A stretch of 64,000 bases of DNA from Bedellia somnulentella (lineage: Eukaryota; Arthropoda; Insecta; Lepidoptera; Bedelliidae). The stretch spans positions 8,513,213 through 8,577,212 of the forward strand of contig OY755183.1 in the NCBI GenBank assembly GCA_963576735.1, read 5' to 3'. Shown in pieces: positions 12,801-22,800 of this stretch. How positions within the stretch are numbered: the first letter of the stretch is position 1; the number at the start of each line of letters is the position of its first letter. The notes below the pieces were generated by a model. The model had not been told where the DNA came from. It made no database searches and worked only from the letters and a program-made list of their open reading frames with translations. A program made the translations under genes and the position numbers.

Positions 12801-13823
12801 GAGAATTTGGCGGGAACTCGTCAACTTCCATTTCTCGCCGCAACAGATAGATGGCGTTGCTGACAAAGACACTTCTCAAGACGAAGAACACGATGATCGA
12901 AAGAAACCTAAGATTGAAGTGGACTGGAAAATCCTGTTTCATAAGCTTAGAAAGTAAGTTAAAATTTTGGATCCAAACTAATAGTTTGTATGAGGTGTAT
13001 TGAGTGTACTGAATTGATAGATAAACGATGTAGCATTCAAGAAACTCAAATCGACCCCTCGATTGCCGAGCCTAAACTAGTTCAAATAAGCTGGGATATT
13101 GGGGATTACTATTTACATTGTTTTAGTTATTTAAAACTCGATACCATGGTAGAATAGGTTTTTAATTAAAAATACTAAAACCAAAAAATGAATAAAGTCA
13201 AGTATTTTAATTTATGTACTTATTAATTTAGTATTTGATTCTTTCAGATTACACGGCCTACGTGAAGACGCACAGTTTGCTGAGACTTTGTCACTTTGTC
13301 GTCATTGCAAATGTCTGTTTTGGAGATCTCTCGGACATCCTTGTATTGCTGATCAGGTAAAACATATGTTTATTGCAATAGCTTACCTCTTTAAATAGCT
13401 TAAATTCCCTGAAAATTAAGTTGATTCTGAAACACTGAGAATGGAATTTTGGAATGGCCAGTATATAAGTATGTTTGGTTTAATTATATAATATTTTAAC
13501 TATCGCCGCTTTGTCCGAATACACTCACTTGTCAAAAATAAAATTGAGCCATTTGTGTTTCTTCACGACGATTTGTCCCAATAAGAACCCTGATAAATTA
13601 ACCACTTAACAAACAAAATACATATTGGTGTAGTACCGACTCAGGATTTGAACTCACATTAGAGGGTGTGATCTTCCCATTTAGCTATCAAGATTCATCC
13701 TCAATTAATATATATTTTATTTTTCAGTGTCCTGAATATCGAGAAAGACTGAAAGAAGCAGGTGGACCCTTGCCGCCTCACCCGATTCCTCCCGCAGATT
13801 TCCTCAAGTTTTTCTCACTTTAA
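6791..13823 (+). CDS. Fbxo25/32: F-box protein of the FBXO25/FBXO32 (atrogin-1) family, 3' part of gene
   Basis: Seven coding exons join in phase: 6791-6881, 8634-8823, 10011-10192, 12078-12170, 12754-12953, 13248-13356 and 13728-13823 (stop TAA 13821-13823). All introns are GT-AG. The ~319 encoded residues show, in order, a conserved FBXO25/32 segment (LSEAVRRLDFSSAVRDVRRF, then AAQKLLLSMLEEV), an F-box (LHDLPEECIREILLRIADH, continuing in exon 5 to EQRIWRELVNFHF), a cysteine/histidine-rich stretch (LCRHCKCLFWRSLGHPC) and the C-terminal tail PADFLKFFSL, matching the family's SPQDFI.LFKF-type end. Known role of the family: substrate adaptor of SCF (SKP1-CUL1) ubiquitin ligases; FBXO32 acts in muscle protein turnover. 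The first exon here starts inside a codon, so the N-terminal ~75 residues of the family must lie upstream; none was recognised in 1-6790. The third exon is strikingly GC-rich against its surroundings. FBXO25 and FBXO32 cannot be separated from this. Confidence 0.9.
7893..8143 (+). repeat. family B SINE-like repeat, near complete
   Basis: Starts gctgtgtagtgtcggcttag and ends gccgtgagtatatgtatg plus tail. Lies in an Fbxo25/32 intron. Confidence 0.88.
8283..8537 (+). repeat. family B SINE-like repeat, diverged
   Basis: Recognisable by ctagtgtcggtttagaac, agaggcgaataagggt, gacccatcaccaacaaccc and ggatttgtagccgtgggta; contains an agtagtagtag slippage. Followed at 8578-8605 by gcggacgaagtcgcgggcaa, another repeat end. 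Confidence 0.75.
8634..8823 (+). CDS. Fbxo25/32: Fbxo25/32 coding exon
   Basis: Acceptor aaatttccag, donor gtaaga. Carries the most diagnostic family segment (NGLSEAVRRLDFSSAV, RRFNYICALLHLL, PGAAQKLLLSMLEEV). Length 190 leaves a one-base overhang. Confidence 0.9.
9085..9390 (-). mobile_element. 5'-truncated RTE LINE, 3' end
   Basis: The minus strand encodes the C-terminal tail of an RTE-type reverse transcriptase (RGRPRRTHLDQIESVLKKAG, then REVCQDRTKW) and ends GGCGTGAGTATATGTATG plus repeats. Homologous to the end of the larger RTE copy near 21030-21450. Confidence 0.8.
9412..9530 (-). repeat. tRNA-derived SINE head (family C)
   Basis: Minus strand: box A TAGCTCAATTGTCAGAGC and box B GGGTTCGATCCCCGCC. 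The would-be acceptor stem strands (GTAGCGG and TGCGTCG) do not pair, so a SINE head is more likely than a tRNA gene. A shorter relative is at 43835-43895. Confidence 0.6.
9754..9928 (+). repeat. family B SINE-like repeat with internal deletion
   Basis: 5' half intact to gagacccatcaccaa, then a jump to ctttccttctagggatttat and gccgtgagtatatatat. Confidence 0.8.
10011..10192 (+). CDS. Fbxo25/32: Fbxo25/32 coding exon (GC-rich)
   Basis: Acceptor gttaccccag, donor gtatgt. 182 bases, starting with two bases that complete the previous codon. Encodes an Arg/Ala/Leu-rich helical linker ending in HHRRAIARIEHIATNMRIQE. Much richer in G and C than the flanking introns. Confidence 0.85.
10995..12003 (-). 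mobile_element. N-terminally truncated Tc1/mariner-superfamily transposase copy
   Basis: One long reading (11171-11956) plus its extension to ~12000 encodes GRPRTGRSAENIDAVREDVE, the first catalytic Asp (MSDEAHFHLSG), the second (WFLQDGAMAHTGD) and PWPARSPDLT. After that a frameshift moves the C terminus (FLWGFLKSRVYVNKPQTL) into another frame, and the expected third Asp codon looks changed to His. The spacing is ~40 residues, so not a DD34D mariner. The helix-turn-helix half is absent and the copy stops near 12003. A left terminus is likely near 10995 (ctgggtggcgcaaaagtaaa). Dead. Confidence 0.75.
12078..12170 (+). CDS. Fbxo25/32: Fbxo25/32 coding exon with start of F-box
   Basis: Acceptor tgttttacag, donor gtaagt. 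31 whole codons, with the F-box core LHDLPEECIREILLRI. Confidence 0.9.
12320..12440 (+). repeat. family B SINE-like repeat, decayed
   Basis: Recognised by gctgtgtaatgtcggcttcc, aaggcgacttagggtattgg and ttttgggtgatc. Confidence 0.6.
12754..12953 (+). CDS. Fbxo25/32: Fbxo25/32 coding exon with end of F-box
   Basis: Acceptor taaatttcag, donor gtaagt. Completes the F-box (EQRIWRELVNFHFSPQQ), then an acidic insert (DKDTSQDEEHDDRKK) and IEVDWKILFHKLRK. Ends with a two-base overhang. Confidence 0.9.
13248..13356 (+). CDS. Fbxo25/32: Fbxo25/32 coding exon, Cys/His region
   Basis: Acceptor ttctttcag, donor gtaaaa. Encodes AETLSLCRHCKCLFWRSLGH, a Cys/His cluster typical of the family C-terminal domain. 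Confidence 0.9.
13513..13700 (-). repeat. family A tRNA-headed SINE, decayed
   Basis: Keeps the order gtccgaatacactc, ttcttcacgacga, accctgataaattaacca, ttggtgtagtaccgactc and the box-B complement ggatttgaactcac. Lies in the last Fbxo25/32 intron. Confidence 0.65.
13728..13823 (+). CDS. Fbxo25/32: Fbxo25/32 last coding exon
   Basis: Acceptor attttttcag-like (tttttcag). 31 codons plus TAA; ends PHPIPPADFLKFFSL, the position of the conserved hydrophobic C-terminal tail. Confidence 0.9.
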   Translation, partial: CPEYRERLKEAGGPLPPHPIPPADFLKFFSL

Positions 13824-16440
13824 ATGTATGAAAAAAACATTTGAGTTATATAAAGGCTATCCTATATATTTCATGAGCCGAAATCTGTTGTTATTTCTTA
13901 AGTCTATATGTGACTTCATATTCAAAGGATGTTGGAAGCTGAAACATTGGTTTATACAGATAATATACCTCTCTGTATAAAGCTGAGTCTAGAAACGGAA
14001 TTAGCGACTGAGTGATTTCTACCTGTCTCTTTTATGCTCTTCAGTAATTCATTATAAAAAATACTAATGAGGCTATCGTTCTCTGTTTCACATACATAGC
14101 TAGTCATAGACGCTCAATCCGTTCCTATGTCCATGGGTGGAACTGTCTAGATTCTTTTGAAACCAGGGAAATTTTATATTACCATACGAGCCCAGTTGTC
14201 AAGTTTTATTTCCAAATCTGTAATATTATTCAACCTCGTTTTGATTTTGAGAATTTTCGAGAAATAATGGTTGTACAAGTTTTGTTTCAGTATTCTTTGC
14301 TAATATCTGTTTTTCTCCCTTTTATTCATCAAACCAGTGAGTATTATAGAAGTGAATGATTAATAAGGCTATGAATACAATACACTATGTTGATCTCCTA
14401 ATCATGCATTCAGAACAAGCGGTGAATAAGAATTGGGATCGCTTATTTCTTCATAATAATTAAGACTTGAAAATCAACTATCGACTGCCAAAATTGGATT
14501 TATAAATATTTGGACACTATTATCGCATTTGCGTTAATATGGTAACTTAATTCACATTTATAGATGACCTATATTTTGGGGCATATATTTTCAATAAATC
14601 GTAAAGATATTTAGGCAGTAATTGATCTAAGAAATATAAATGTATTTTAAAAACTTATTCAAGTATGGATTTTAATTAAATAGATATAAATATTAGAAAA
14701 TAAAACTGTCCAGCTACTGCCATTAAAAAAGTGTTGCTTAATAAATAGATAAAAACAGAAAAAAATGCTGACTGCTATGCAAAAATTAGTTTTAGAAATT
14801 GAAATTAAAGATGTTTATAAAAAGTTCATATTGTATCGCCTATATTATTAAATTGCTGAGCCTAAAGCTTTACTGCCAAACCAATAATAAACTAGGAAAT
14901 GTCCAAAATTAACACATTGTTAATTGTAACTTATGAAAGTTTATCAAAATCGCTAATCTAAGAAATATCATTGCTTAGTCTTAATGTATTATTGTAAAGA
15001 TATTTCATGTATTTTCATGTCTTGTTATTGTGTGTTCTTAATAAGTGCTGTAGTGCATAGTTTGACCAAAATTTACATCGTCACTTAAGATTTCTATAGA
15101 TGTTCTTATGCTTTTTCAGTTGTTTTTAAAAGAATGCATCGTTATGGCAGTTTATTGCTAAAATATAATGTTGAATATATGTATATATATAACGTCACAC
15201 AAAATTCAATGTTCTGTTAAAATATACTTTACTCGTGACTAAATTATGTGTGAATTTTAGTAGATACATGTGTTACAATGTCTTGAGTAATTATTTTATT
15301 GTAGAATAGAAGGAATCAAAATTGTTATCGATATGTAAAAAGTATTTTATTCAAATAGTTAGCAAGTATATATTACTTGTTTAAATGTGTTCAAGCTATT
15401 CATACAACATATACCATAAAAATATAGTTGAGAGGATAATACCCTTTGTGTCTGGTAAAAGGTAAAATAAAAATGGAAGCATAGAATTTGCAAAACTGAA
15501 AAGTTTATTTTAGAATGTTCTAAACCAATGCTCATAAAACATAATTTACAAGACTTACTTAATTTACAAGTAATTTAACATAAAATTAACCTTGCGCCAA
15601 TAGGATGAGTTAATGTTAATGTTAAACTCAAAGATTTTGCATGTGGGAAGGCAGCTATGTCACACAAAAACGTGACTTTCTCACAAGTATTGAAAAGTCA
15701 CATTTGTTACTTGACAGTTGTAAGAGTAGTAACTTTGCAATCGCAATATCTGCTTACATAGCCTAAATAAATAAAATTTGGTGAATTTTTCCTTGACTTT
15801 AAATCTTTAATTATATTGTTATAGTCCTCTGAAATGTGTTTTAAGAATGGCTATAATAGTTGCTAAATCAGTGGGTTTGATTTCGGAAAGAGTGTTCAAT
15901 TGAACCATTAGGGTGTGATTCCACCAAAGGTGTATGAGGTTAATGTGTCTTTATTAAATAAGTTTGCCTCGCTCATATCTTGATGACGCAGGTAAATGAA
16001 GCGATTGTATTGGTTCTTCAAAATCATATTAACATCACATTTCTGGTGGAATCGCACCATTTTCCATTGTAAATGTTGTGAAGTAAAACTAATTTATGAA
16101 GGCTGATGTGTGTTATGTATAATAATTGTAGTGTACCTATTTCTATTGTGATACTCTAAGATTATAAATTTTAGTTTTTTTAAACCGTGTGATAGTTATG
16201 AGATGCTAACATTTTATATTTTTAGTTGCAAATTTTGAGTATTAATCCATTATGTATAATAATATTAGATAATTCGAACTCATATTAGTAGTACCTAGTA
16301 AGTCACTTTCGTGGATCTGTGATGTGGATGTTTTTTTTGTTTATGTTGCAATGGAATTGTTTGTAATTTGTGTTGTTAGTATTAAGCAAATTACAGAATA
16401 ATAGTATTTCGAAAATAAAGTTATTTTGAATAACTGTTCT
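13824..16440 (+). other. probable 3' UTR / downstream flank of Fbxo25/32
   Basis: AT-rich, no other gene seen and almost free of recognisable repeats, unlike the rest of the window. Candidate polyadenylation signals include aataaa at 16414-16419 and aaataaataaa near 15762-15773. Transcript end is inferred, not shown. Confidence 0.4.
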
Positions 16441-16801
16441 ACTTTTGTGTTTGATTTTAAATTTAACCTACCCCAAAAGTGAAAAACATGTTAAGGGTTT
16501 CGTAGCCAAATAAAGATAATCAGAAACCCTTATAGTTTCGCCATGTCTATGTGTGTTGTATACATACAAACATACAAATTCTCAGTTATAAATTCTAAAA
16601 GGTAGACCGCTTTTGCAGGTTGAGCTAAGACTACAAAACTGATTTTGATAAAACCTACATATTATCTGTTAATCGATTCCGGATATCAGTTGGGAACAAT
16701 AAAACCCAATGAATACCAATAAAGGCCTATGCAAATGTGAAAATATTTTATTTAACCCTACATAAGACAGAAGTATGATAAAAAATAAATAGTTTTTCAC
16801 T

Positions 16802-17520
16802 TTATTTGTATTCCCATCTCAACTTCAAAAGTGGCTGAAGAATTGGCCTAGACCTCGCTTTTTTAACATACCCTTTTTATATTATAAATCGATAAAGGAC
16901 ATCAAACTTAACAACTTTGCCTATGGAATGCCTATCTAAAATATTGTAATTTTCAAAAAATAATAATAATTAAAAATTGTCGTACCTAGTTCAAACTGAG
17001 AATGTATAGAATGAGATTCCTTGCTTCAGTGAAAATAAGAAATTAAAAAAAAACATCTGATCTATGCTTTTTGCTCTGTAAACAAAAACATAACTTCTTT
17101 CTTTATTTTCCAGTTCAATCGCTCGCTTACCGGTTTATTTTCATGATATTATTTTTCAACGACGATCAATACAACTGGAATATAACGAAAGAAGTTATAT
17201 TTTTGTTTACAGAGCGAAAAGCATAGATCAAATGTTTTTTTTTTATTTCTTATTTTCACTGAAGCAAGGAATCTCATTCTATACATTCTCAGTTTGAACT
17301 AGGTACGACAATTTTTAATTATTATTATTTTTTGAAAATTACAATATTTTAGATAAGCATTCCATGGGCAAAGTTGTTTAGTTTGATGTCCTTTATCGAT
17401 TTATAATATAAAAAGGGTATGTTATAAAAGCGGAGTCTAGGCCAATTTCTTATTCTGAAGCTCTTGCTACCCCTACTAGAGATATATAGTTGTGAGATTG
17501 CTGTGAGTAGGTATATGTTA
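16802..17520 (+). repeat. family B SINE fragment split by a foldback MITE
   Basis: Left piece ends acttcaaaagtggctgaagaatt (to 16844), right piece resumes aatttcttattctgaagctc (from 17444) and continues tgctacccctactagagata. Removing the MITE and one AATT restores the normal order of family B. Confidence 0.7.
16845..17443. mobile_element. foldback MITE, AATT target family (complete)
   Basis: A 599-bp near-perfect hairpin: ggcctagacctcgctttttt at the left is mirrored by gcggagtctaggcc at the right, and arms continue inward through atcgataaaggacatcaaac and gtacctagttcaaactgaga to a short centre around cgacgatcaatacaactgga. Flanked by AATT on both sides (16841-16844, 17444-17447). No ORF. Confidence 0.88.
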
Positions 17521-17589
17521 GTATTTAAAAAATATGGTGATTGTCAGCCGTCACAGGCGCGTGACGGTAATTACGTAAGTAATTACAAC

Positions 17590-17700
17590 CACGAGTCCGC
17601 ATTTCTATTCTACAGTCATATCTGACACTGGTGGTAATAATTGACCTCTACTCAGTACAATGCCACATATTTAAAAAATAAAGTTTGTTTTGATTTGATT
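17590..17700 (+). repeat. possible LINE 3' tail
   Basis: aataaagtttgttttgatttgatt resembles the ttgat-rich tails of CR1-like lepidopteran LINEs, as on the element at 38239. No coding part seen. Confidence 0.35.
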
Positions 17701-17810
17701 CCATTTCCATTTCATTTCATTGCTAATTGGAATTCTAAAGTAAATCAAGCAAGGCAACAACAAATACGATATTTAAAAGCAGCATGCTAAAGCGATTATA
17801 AAAATACACA

Positions 17811-18059
17811 ATGGCCTTGAATAAAATAGATTCAAACATCATTCCAAGTATTACTGATGTTGAATGGAAACTAGAGGTTTTAACCAACACGCCTGGCATA
17901 GGTTCTGACAACCTTCTATATACAGTGGTTTTGAAAACGAATTCCAGAAATGATATAAAGTTTCAATGTGGTATGCAAGAGCTACAAGATTTAGTGTACA
18001 AGTTAAAAGACTTATTAAGGCATTGCGAACGTTTGAAAGCAGGGTCTGAAGGACGATAG
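17811..18059 (+). CDS. COMM-domain protein (COMMD3-like C-terminal domain only)
   Basis: A single-exon 82-residue ORF with an A at -3 of its ATG and an in-frame stop (TAA 17799-17801) 9 bases upstream. Residues ~14-25 (SITDVEWKLEVL) fit the COMM-domain opening and the end, MQELQDLVYKLKDLLRHCERL, closely fits the COMMD3 C terminus. COMM domains mediate assembly of the COMMD/CCDC22/CCDC93 (Commander) complex in endosomal recycling. Most COMMD proteins have an extra N-terminal helical domain of ~100 residues; COMMD6 is the known short member. This is therefore either a genuinely COMM-only protein, the last exon of a longer gene (no acceptor is obvious just upstream), or a retrocopy fragment. It has no frameshift or stop, which argues for function. 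An attaaa polyadenylation-type signal lies near 18370. Confidence 0.75.
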   Translation: MALNKIDSNIIPSITDVEWKLEVLTNTPGIGSDNLLYTVVLKTNSRNDIKFQCGMQELQDLVYKLKDLLRHCERLKAGSEGR

Positions 18060-19422
18060 TATTGTGTTGTTAATTTAAAGAAAAAAAAGTTTCGTTTCTA
18101 TAATTATTTGAGACACAAAGTACAATAGACATCCACTGACTGGTATCATCCATCAGCTCTCGTGAACTTCATTAAGTGGAAACCAGATATGGTATGAAAA
18201 AGTGAAGATAAATCCCCACAAAGAGCTTTGTGAAAGTAGTACTTATGTACTTCTATATACAGTTCTGTTAAAGACTGTAAATACTTACCTAAATGAGATA
18301 AATATCCAATGTACACCAATTTGTGCCACACTGTGTAATTCAACCTAAGTTAATATTTATTTTTTAAGATTAAAGCATAAATATATTATTACTTTGGATA
18401 TAATAATTTTATTTCATGTAACAGCCTTGGTAGCCAAGTGGCATATCACGCCCTGGTATTTGTATGGAGTGTGGCATCTTTGGTATATATGATCATACCA
18501 ACCCTACTGGTGCTTACCTGCAATTTAGATCTTAGGATTATTTTATGTTTTTCATTAACAATAAATATTAAATGTAAACTTCCCACCAAGATAATTTTAT
18601 TCAAACTGTAAGTAGGAATATTTATCTAAAGTATTTTAATTTTCATGACGTTTCTTAGACCCATTTTGTGTTTGTAGGTTTCTGTAAATGACTGTACTTG
18701 GGGTAAAAAATCGGAAGAAACATATTATTATGAATTACGATTATCCACCTCGCTCAGGGTGGATTGAAGGACACGCTTTTCCGAGTATCTGACTTAGGGT
18801 GGCTGTTTTAGGGTGGATAAACGGAATAAGCCGAGATTAAAATGAGGGAACCAACATTACTAAGATATCTTTTGTCCTTTATGCTAGACATTCCCAACAT
18901 TCTGATGCCTTATTATACACACATATTTATGGAGTGTTCCCAAGCCATAAACAGAACGATACTTAAGTTGTTCTCAGCTGGAATACTCAATTCAGAAATT
19001 GGGAGTTACATACCTAGTTAAGCAAATCACGCAGACTAAACATATATTACCAAGGTTTTGATATAGCTATCTGTAGGTAAAGCATACTCAGGATTCCAAT
19101 ATACAAATTCCTCAGAGCAACTTTCATCAATCTTGGGATTCACCAAATCAACTATGTAATAAACCATACAATAATGAAGTAAAACATTAAATTATGGAAA
19201 TTCTGCCACTTTAAATAATAGTAATATAATGGGCAGTATCCATACTAACTGCCAATAGCTTGCCCTCATAAGTATTCATGGTTATGCTATCCTTGTAAAA
19301 ATTGGTTCTCTGAACAACTTATACGGATAAAGGTCAACTAGTTTTCATAAGGACTGGGACATTTGTCACCCCATGACTTGAATGCTTTATACATTTTATT
19401 GAAATTAAGATGATTGTATATT
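18060..19422. other. intergenic, no gene recognised
   Basis: Includes the probable 3' end of the COMM gene (attaaa near 18370) and a box-A-like ttggtagccaagtggca at 18426-18442 without a box B. Otherwise nothing supported. Confidence 0.4.
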
Positions 19423-20073
19423 AGTAGGGGAGGCGAAGCGGGGATTTTTGAAGTGACTTGAGCATATCAGATTATTATATAGGGAGAATCCTTGTACCCT
19501 TTGATGTACATCTATCGAGTATGAACCCTTCGTATAGCGGGGTATGCTGAGGGGAATCCGTCAGATTAGTAAAAAATGACAATCCTCCAAAAAACTCGAG
19601 CGCTTCTGACTAAGTAAAGGTAGGTTAATTACATTTAGAAGAGTGTATATCTGGATAATCTGACGATTTGGGAGTGACGTTAAGAAATAAGATAGAATCT
19701 TCAAGCGGGTGACGGCAATGTTCCCGCGATGGTGTTTTGGTGTAATATTTGAGAAGGCGTTAAGACTGAACATTGTTGTTAAATTTCCTTTAAAATGGCC
19801 AGAATAACGACATCCCTTACATTTATCATCAGATTAATATATAATGGTTATCAGAATTATAAATCGCATTCATACTGTTAATGCCTGACGCGCCCAATTA
19901 TTGCAATACTACTAATTTTTTTTACATTTTTATAAATGTTTACACGCTCTCTCCCCCACTAAAATATAAACTTGTAATATACTTCTTTTAATTTTGGAAC
20001 ATGAACTATCATTTCCAATAGGTTTCTACGATGCTCGAGCAACTGCAAATTTAGCATCCAGGCCTCCCCTACT
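19423..20073. mobile_element. short TIR element (651 bp) flanked by ATATT
   Basis: Left end agtaggggaggc, right end gcctcccctact; identical ATATT flanks at 19418-19422 and 20074-20078. No transposase seen. The superfamily is not clear from a 5-bp duplication. Confidence 0.55.
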
Positions 20074-20245
20074 ATATTGAACAATAAACTATACCAATAT
20101 TAAAGGTATTTTTAATCATGAGCACATAAGTAGACATAAAATACACTAACACACAAATATGGCTACTTCTTTTCTAGGGATACTAACCATGTATGTATAG
20201 ATAGGTACCTTAATAAATAAACAATATATTTCAGCCAGTGTACCA

Positions 20246-20502
20246 ATGCATGCATGCATGCATGCATATACTCACGGCTATAAATCCCTAAAAGGGGTAG
20301 CCAGAGCTGAAGAATTGAAAATGCCTCAGCCACTTTTGGAATTTGAGAGGGGAAAAGATGGTAAAATAGAGTTGTTTGGTGATGGGTCTCCAACCGCATC
20401 GCCCAAAAATCCCTTAAAAAGCCCCAGTACCGTTAGTCGTCTCTTACGTACACCCACGGGAAGAAATGGGATAGTGCTATTCTAAGCCGACACTACACAG
20501 CA
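20246..20502 (-). repeat. family B SINE-like repeat
   Basis: Minus orientation: tail (tgcatgca)n then tactcacggctataaatccc, ending aagccgacactacacagca. A 79-codon chance ORF in it is not a gene. Confidence 0.87.
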
Positions 20503-21020
20503 ACCGACTTCCCTTAGGTATTACCTTTCAAATATTTAATTTAAAAAAAATCAATCACTGCTTACCCGTTATGAAATTGAGTGATTTGATGAGCCTATTG
20601 CACTCCTAAAGAGCTTTTTGATTGTAAAAATAAAAATCAATCTGTATTTCCAAAGATTAAAGGAATGCAATTATAATAGTACATTAAGTTATGCTTGAGA
20701 CAACTGCCAATTAATTAGACAGGCATTGGCTGAAGAGGTCCTAGCCTTAAATGAGTATCTTCAAACCTTGGTCCACCAACCACTCATCTATCTTTATCCA
20801 CCACATCAACTGGTGTTACCTGACAATATTTTGCCCATAATAAAAACCACTGGTGCTGTCATAGTTATAGACGCCTCCTAAATGTGCTGTTGGCTGTTGC
20901 TGATCAAACAACACACTATGACTATTTTGTAGTATAATAATAATCTTTAGAACTTGGAAAAACACAGGTCTATGATGTTACGACTCCAATCCAAGACTAG
21001 ATGATGTCTTAAGACTACAG
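20503..21020. other. no gene recognised
   Basis: AT-rich; nothing supported. Confidence 0.4.
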
Positions 21021-22136
21021 CCTAACTTACTTACATACTTATACTCACGCCCATTATTCCCATTGGGGTAGGCAGAGAATCACGATCACCACTTTGTACG
21101 ATCTTGACAAACCTCTCTTGCTTCCCTTACATTCATTATTCTTCTCATGCATGCTCTTTTATTCTTCTCACTTCGGACCCCCGCCTTTATAAGATCGTTT
21201 TCTATCTGATCTAGAAACGTTTTACGAGGCCGTCCTCTACTAACAATCCCATCCATATTGGCTCTATATATCTCTTTCGCTTCTTTATTTTCATCCATCC
21301 TCTCTAAGAGCCCAAACCACCTCAACATTCCTTTTTCTATCTTGCATACTACGTCATCTTTCAAACCTACTCGTTCACGGATCACACTATTTCTCACTCT
21401 ATCACACAATCTGACATTACATATACTTCTGAGGGATCTCATTTCCACTGCATTAACTCTACTTTAATGCTTCTTCTCCCATGCCCAACATTCACTACCA
21501 TACATCAGCGTGGGAACCAGAACAGCATTATGTACAGCCATTCGAGCCTTTTCTGACAACGACTGGCTCAACATCAGACCGTTCATGGCTCAATTCAACG
21601 CATTTCCCCTTTTAACTCTCCTTTCAATATCTTCCTCACATTTTCCATCCCTAGTAAACAAACTCCCCAGATATACTAATTCTTTCACTTGTTCCACTTT
21701 CTTACCATTTATAACAATCTCACATTCTGTCATACTTTCCTCTCTCTCAAAAACCATTGTTTTGGTTTTGTCCACATTCACTCTCATTCCCTTTCTTTCG
21801 AAAGACTTACACGCAATGTTCACCATCTCCTGCAACTCATTAGCCGATGATGCAAATAACACTTGATCTTCAGCGTATAAGAGGCATTTAATGATGAACC
21901 CTCTCATTTTCAGCCCATAATCACTTTCGCGCAGTTCTTTCAAGCAGTTGCCATGAAGAAATTGAAAAGCCACGGAGAAGCCACACAACCCTGTCGAACA
22001 CCCCCAGAGATCTCGAACCAGTCCGTGTCTTCTCCGTTTACTCTCACACATGCATTGGAATCCTCATAGAGTGACTCCAATGCACGTATAAGTTGGCTCC
22101 CGAAACCGAACTTAGACAACACCTTCCACCAATACT
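21020..22136 (-). mobile_element. RTE-clade LINE, RT and C-terminal part, decayed
   Basis: Minus-strand frames give RT motifs in order: SKFGFGSQLIRALESLYEDS, SGGVRQGCVASPWLFNFF, LLYAEDQVLFASSANELQEM (YADD core changed to YAED), KTKTMVFEREESM, KELVYLGSLFTRDGKCEEDI, then the tail MLRWFGLLERMDENKEAKEI and GRPRKTFLDQIENDLIKAG. Frameshifts separate the blocks. The 3' end runs to ...GGGCGTGAGTATAAGTATG at ~21030. Confidence 0.88.
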
Positions 22137-22475
22137 TTCTTTATTCCACACGCGTCAGTTCAACCTACCTAAATATTACAATTCTCTTAAATTAATTTTT
22201 GAGTCGGTGCCAGACAAACAAAAGTAAATTCACCCTGCTATCTATCTCTGATTATTACAATCTAAACAATATATATCTATCGCCTAACGTTTTAAATGAT
22301 AATACGTACAAAAATCAATTTACCCTACAACTTCAAGGTACTCTACATTTTACATGTATATGAAGTGCGAAATACACACTTCTTATTATCAATTATCATC
22401 GAGGCTGGCACCGACTCACAAATTAATTTAAGAGAATTTTAAGATTTAGGTAGGTTGAACTGACGCGTGTGGAGT
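22137..22475. mobile_element. MITE inserted in the RTE LINE
   Basis: Long inverted ends: tttctttattccacacgcgt then cagttcaacctacctaaat on the left are mirrored by atttaggtaggttgaactg and acgcgtgtggagtaaagaaa on the right, and gagtcggtgccag pairs with gcaccgactc further inside. About 70 bp per arm. No ORF. Confidence 0.75.
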
Positions 22476-22800
22476 AAAGAAATTGCTAAGGTATCAATCA
22501 CAGTACTCATATTCAATTAAAAAACTTATTTCGTACTTTTTAGTACTAGATTGTTTATTTTCGGTTGTTTTTCTATGAAGTCGGTTTTCTTTTTGTTAAA
22601 AATTATTTTTTTATAGATAATTTTATGATCTACAACTTTTGTCTTGGTAATTTTACGATAAAACTTACCGTTTTGGAGAAAATCGCGAAAAACCCATTTT
22701 TTTTTACCCTTGACCTTAAATAAAAAAGTCCACGCAAGGGAATGATGGGGAGTTTTAAGGCTTAATTTATAATTATATTTTGAACAATTATACAAACTTT
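22476..22800 (-). repeat. unclassified repeat-like sequence between RTE pieces
   Basis: Minus strand has runs such as TTTTTCGCGATTTTCTCCAA and AAACCGACTTCATAGAAAAA, typical of lepidopteran repeats. A K/N-rich 89-codon ORF is composition-driven. Family unknown. Confidence 0.3.

Noticed and set aside
18420..18540. tRNA-like start ttggtagccaagtggca
   Set aside because: No box B and no stem pairing; not called.
20246..20485. 79-codon plus-strand ORF
   Set aside because: It lies entirely in an inverted family B SINE; the reading is chance.
22526..22795. 89-codon Lys/Asn-rich ORF on the minus strand
   Set aside because: Composition-driven, no recognisable domain, located in repeat-like DNA.
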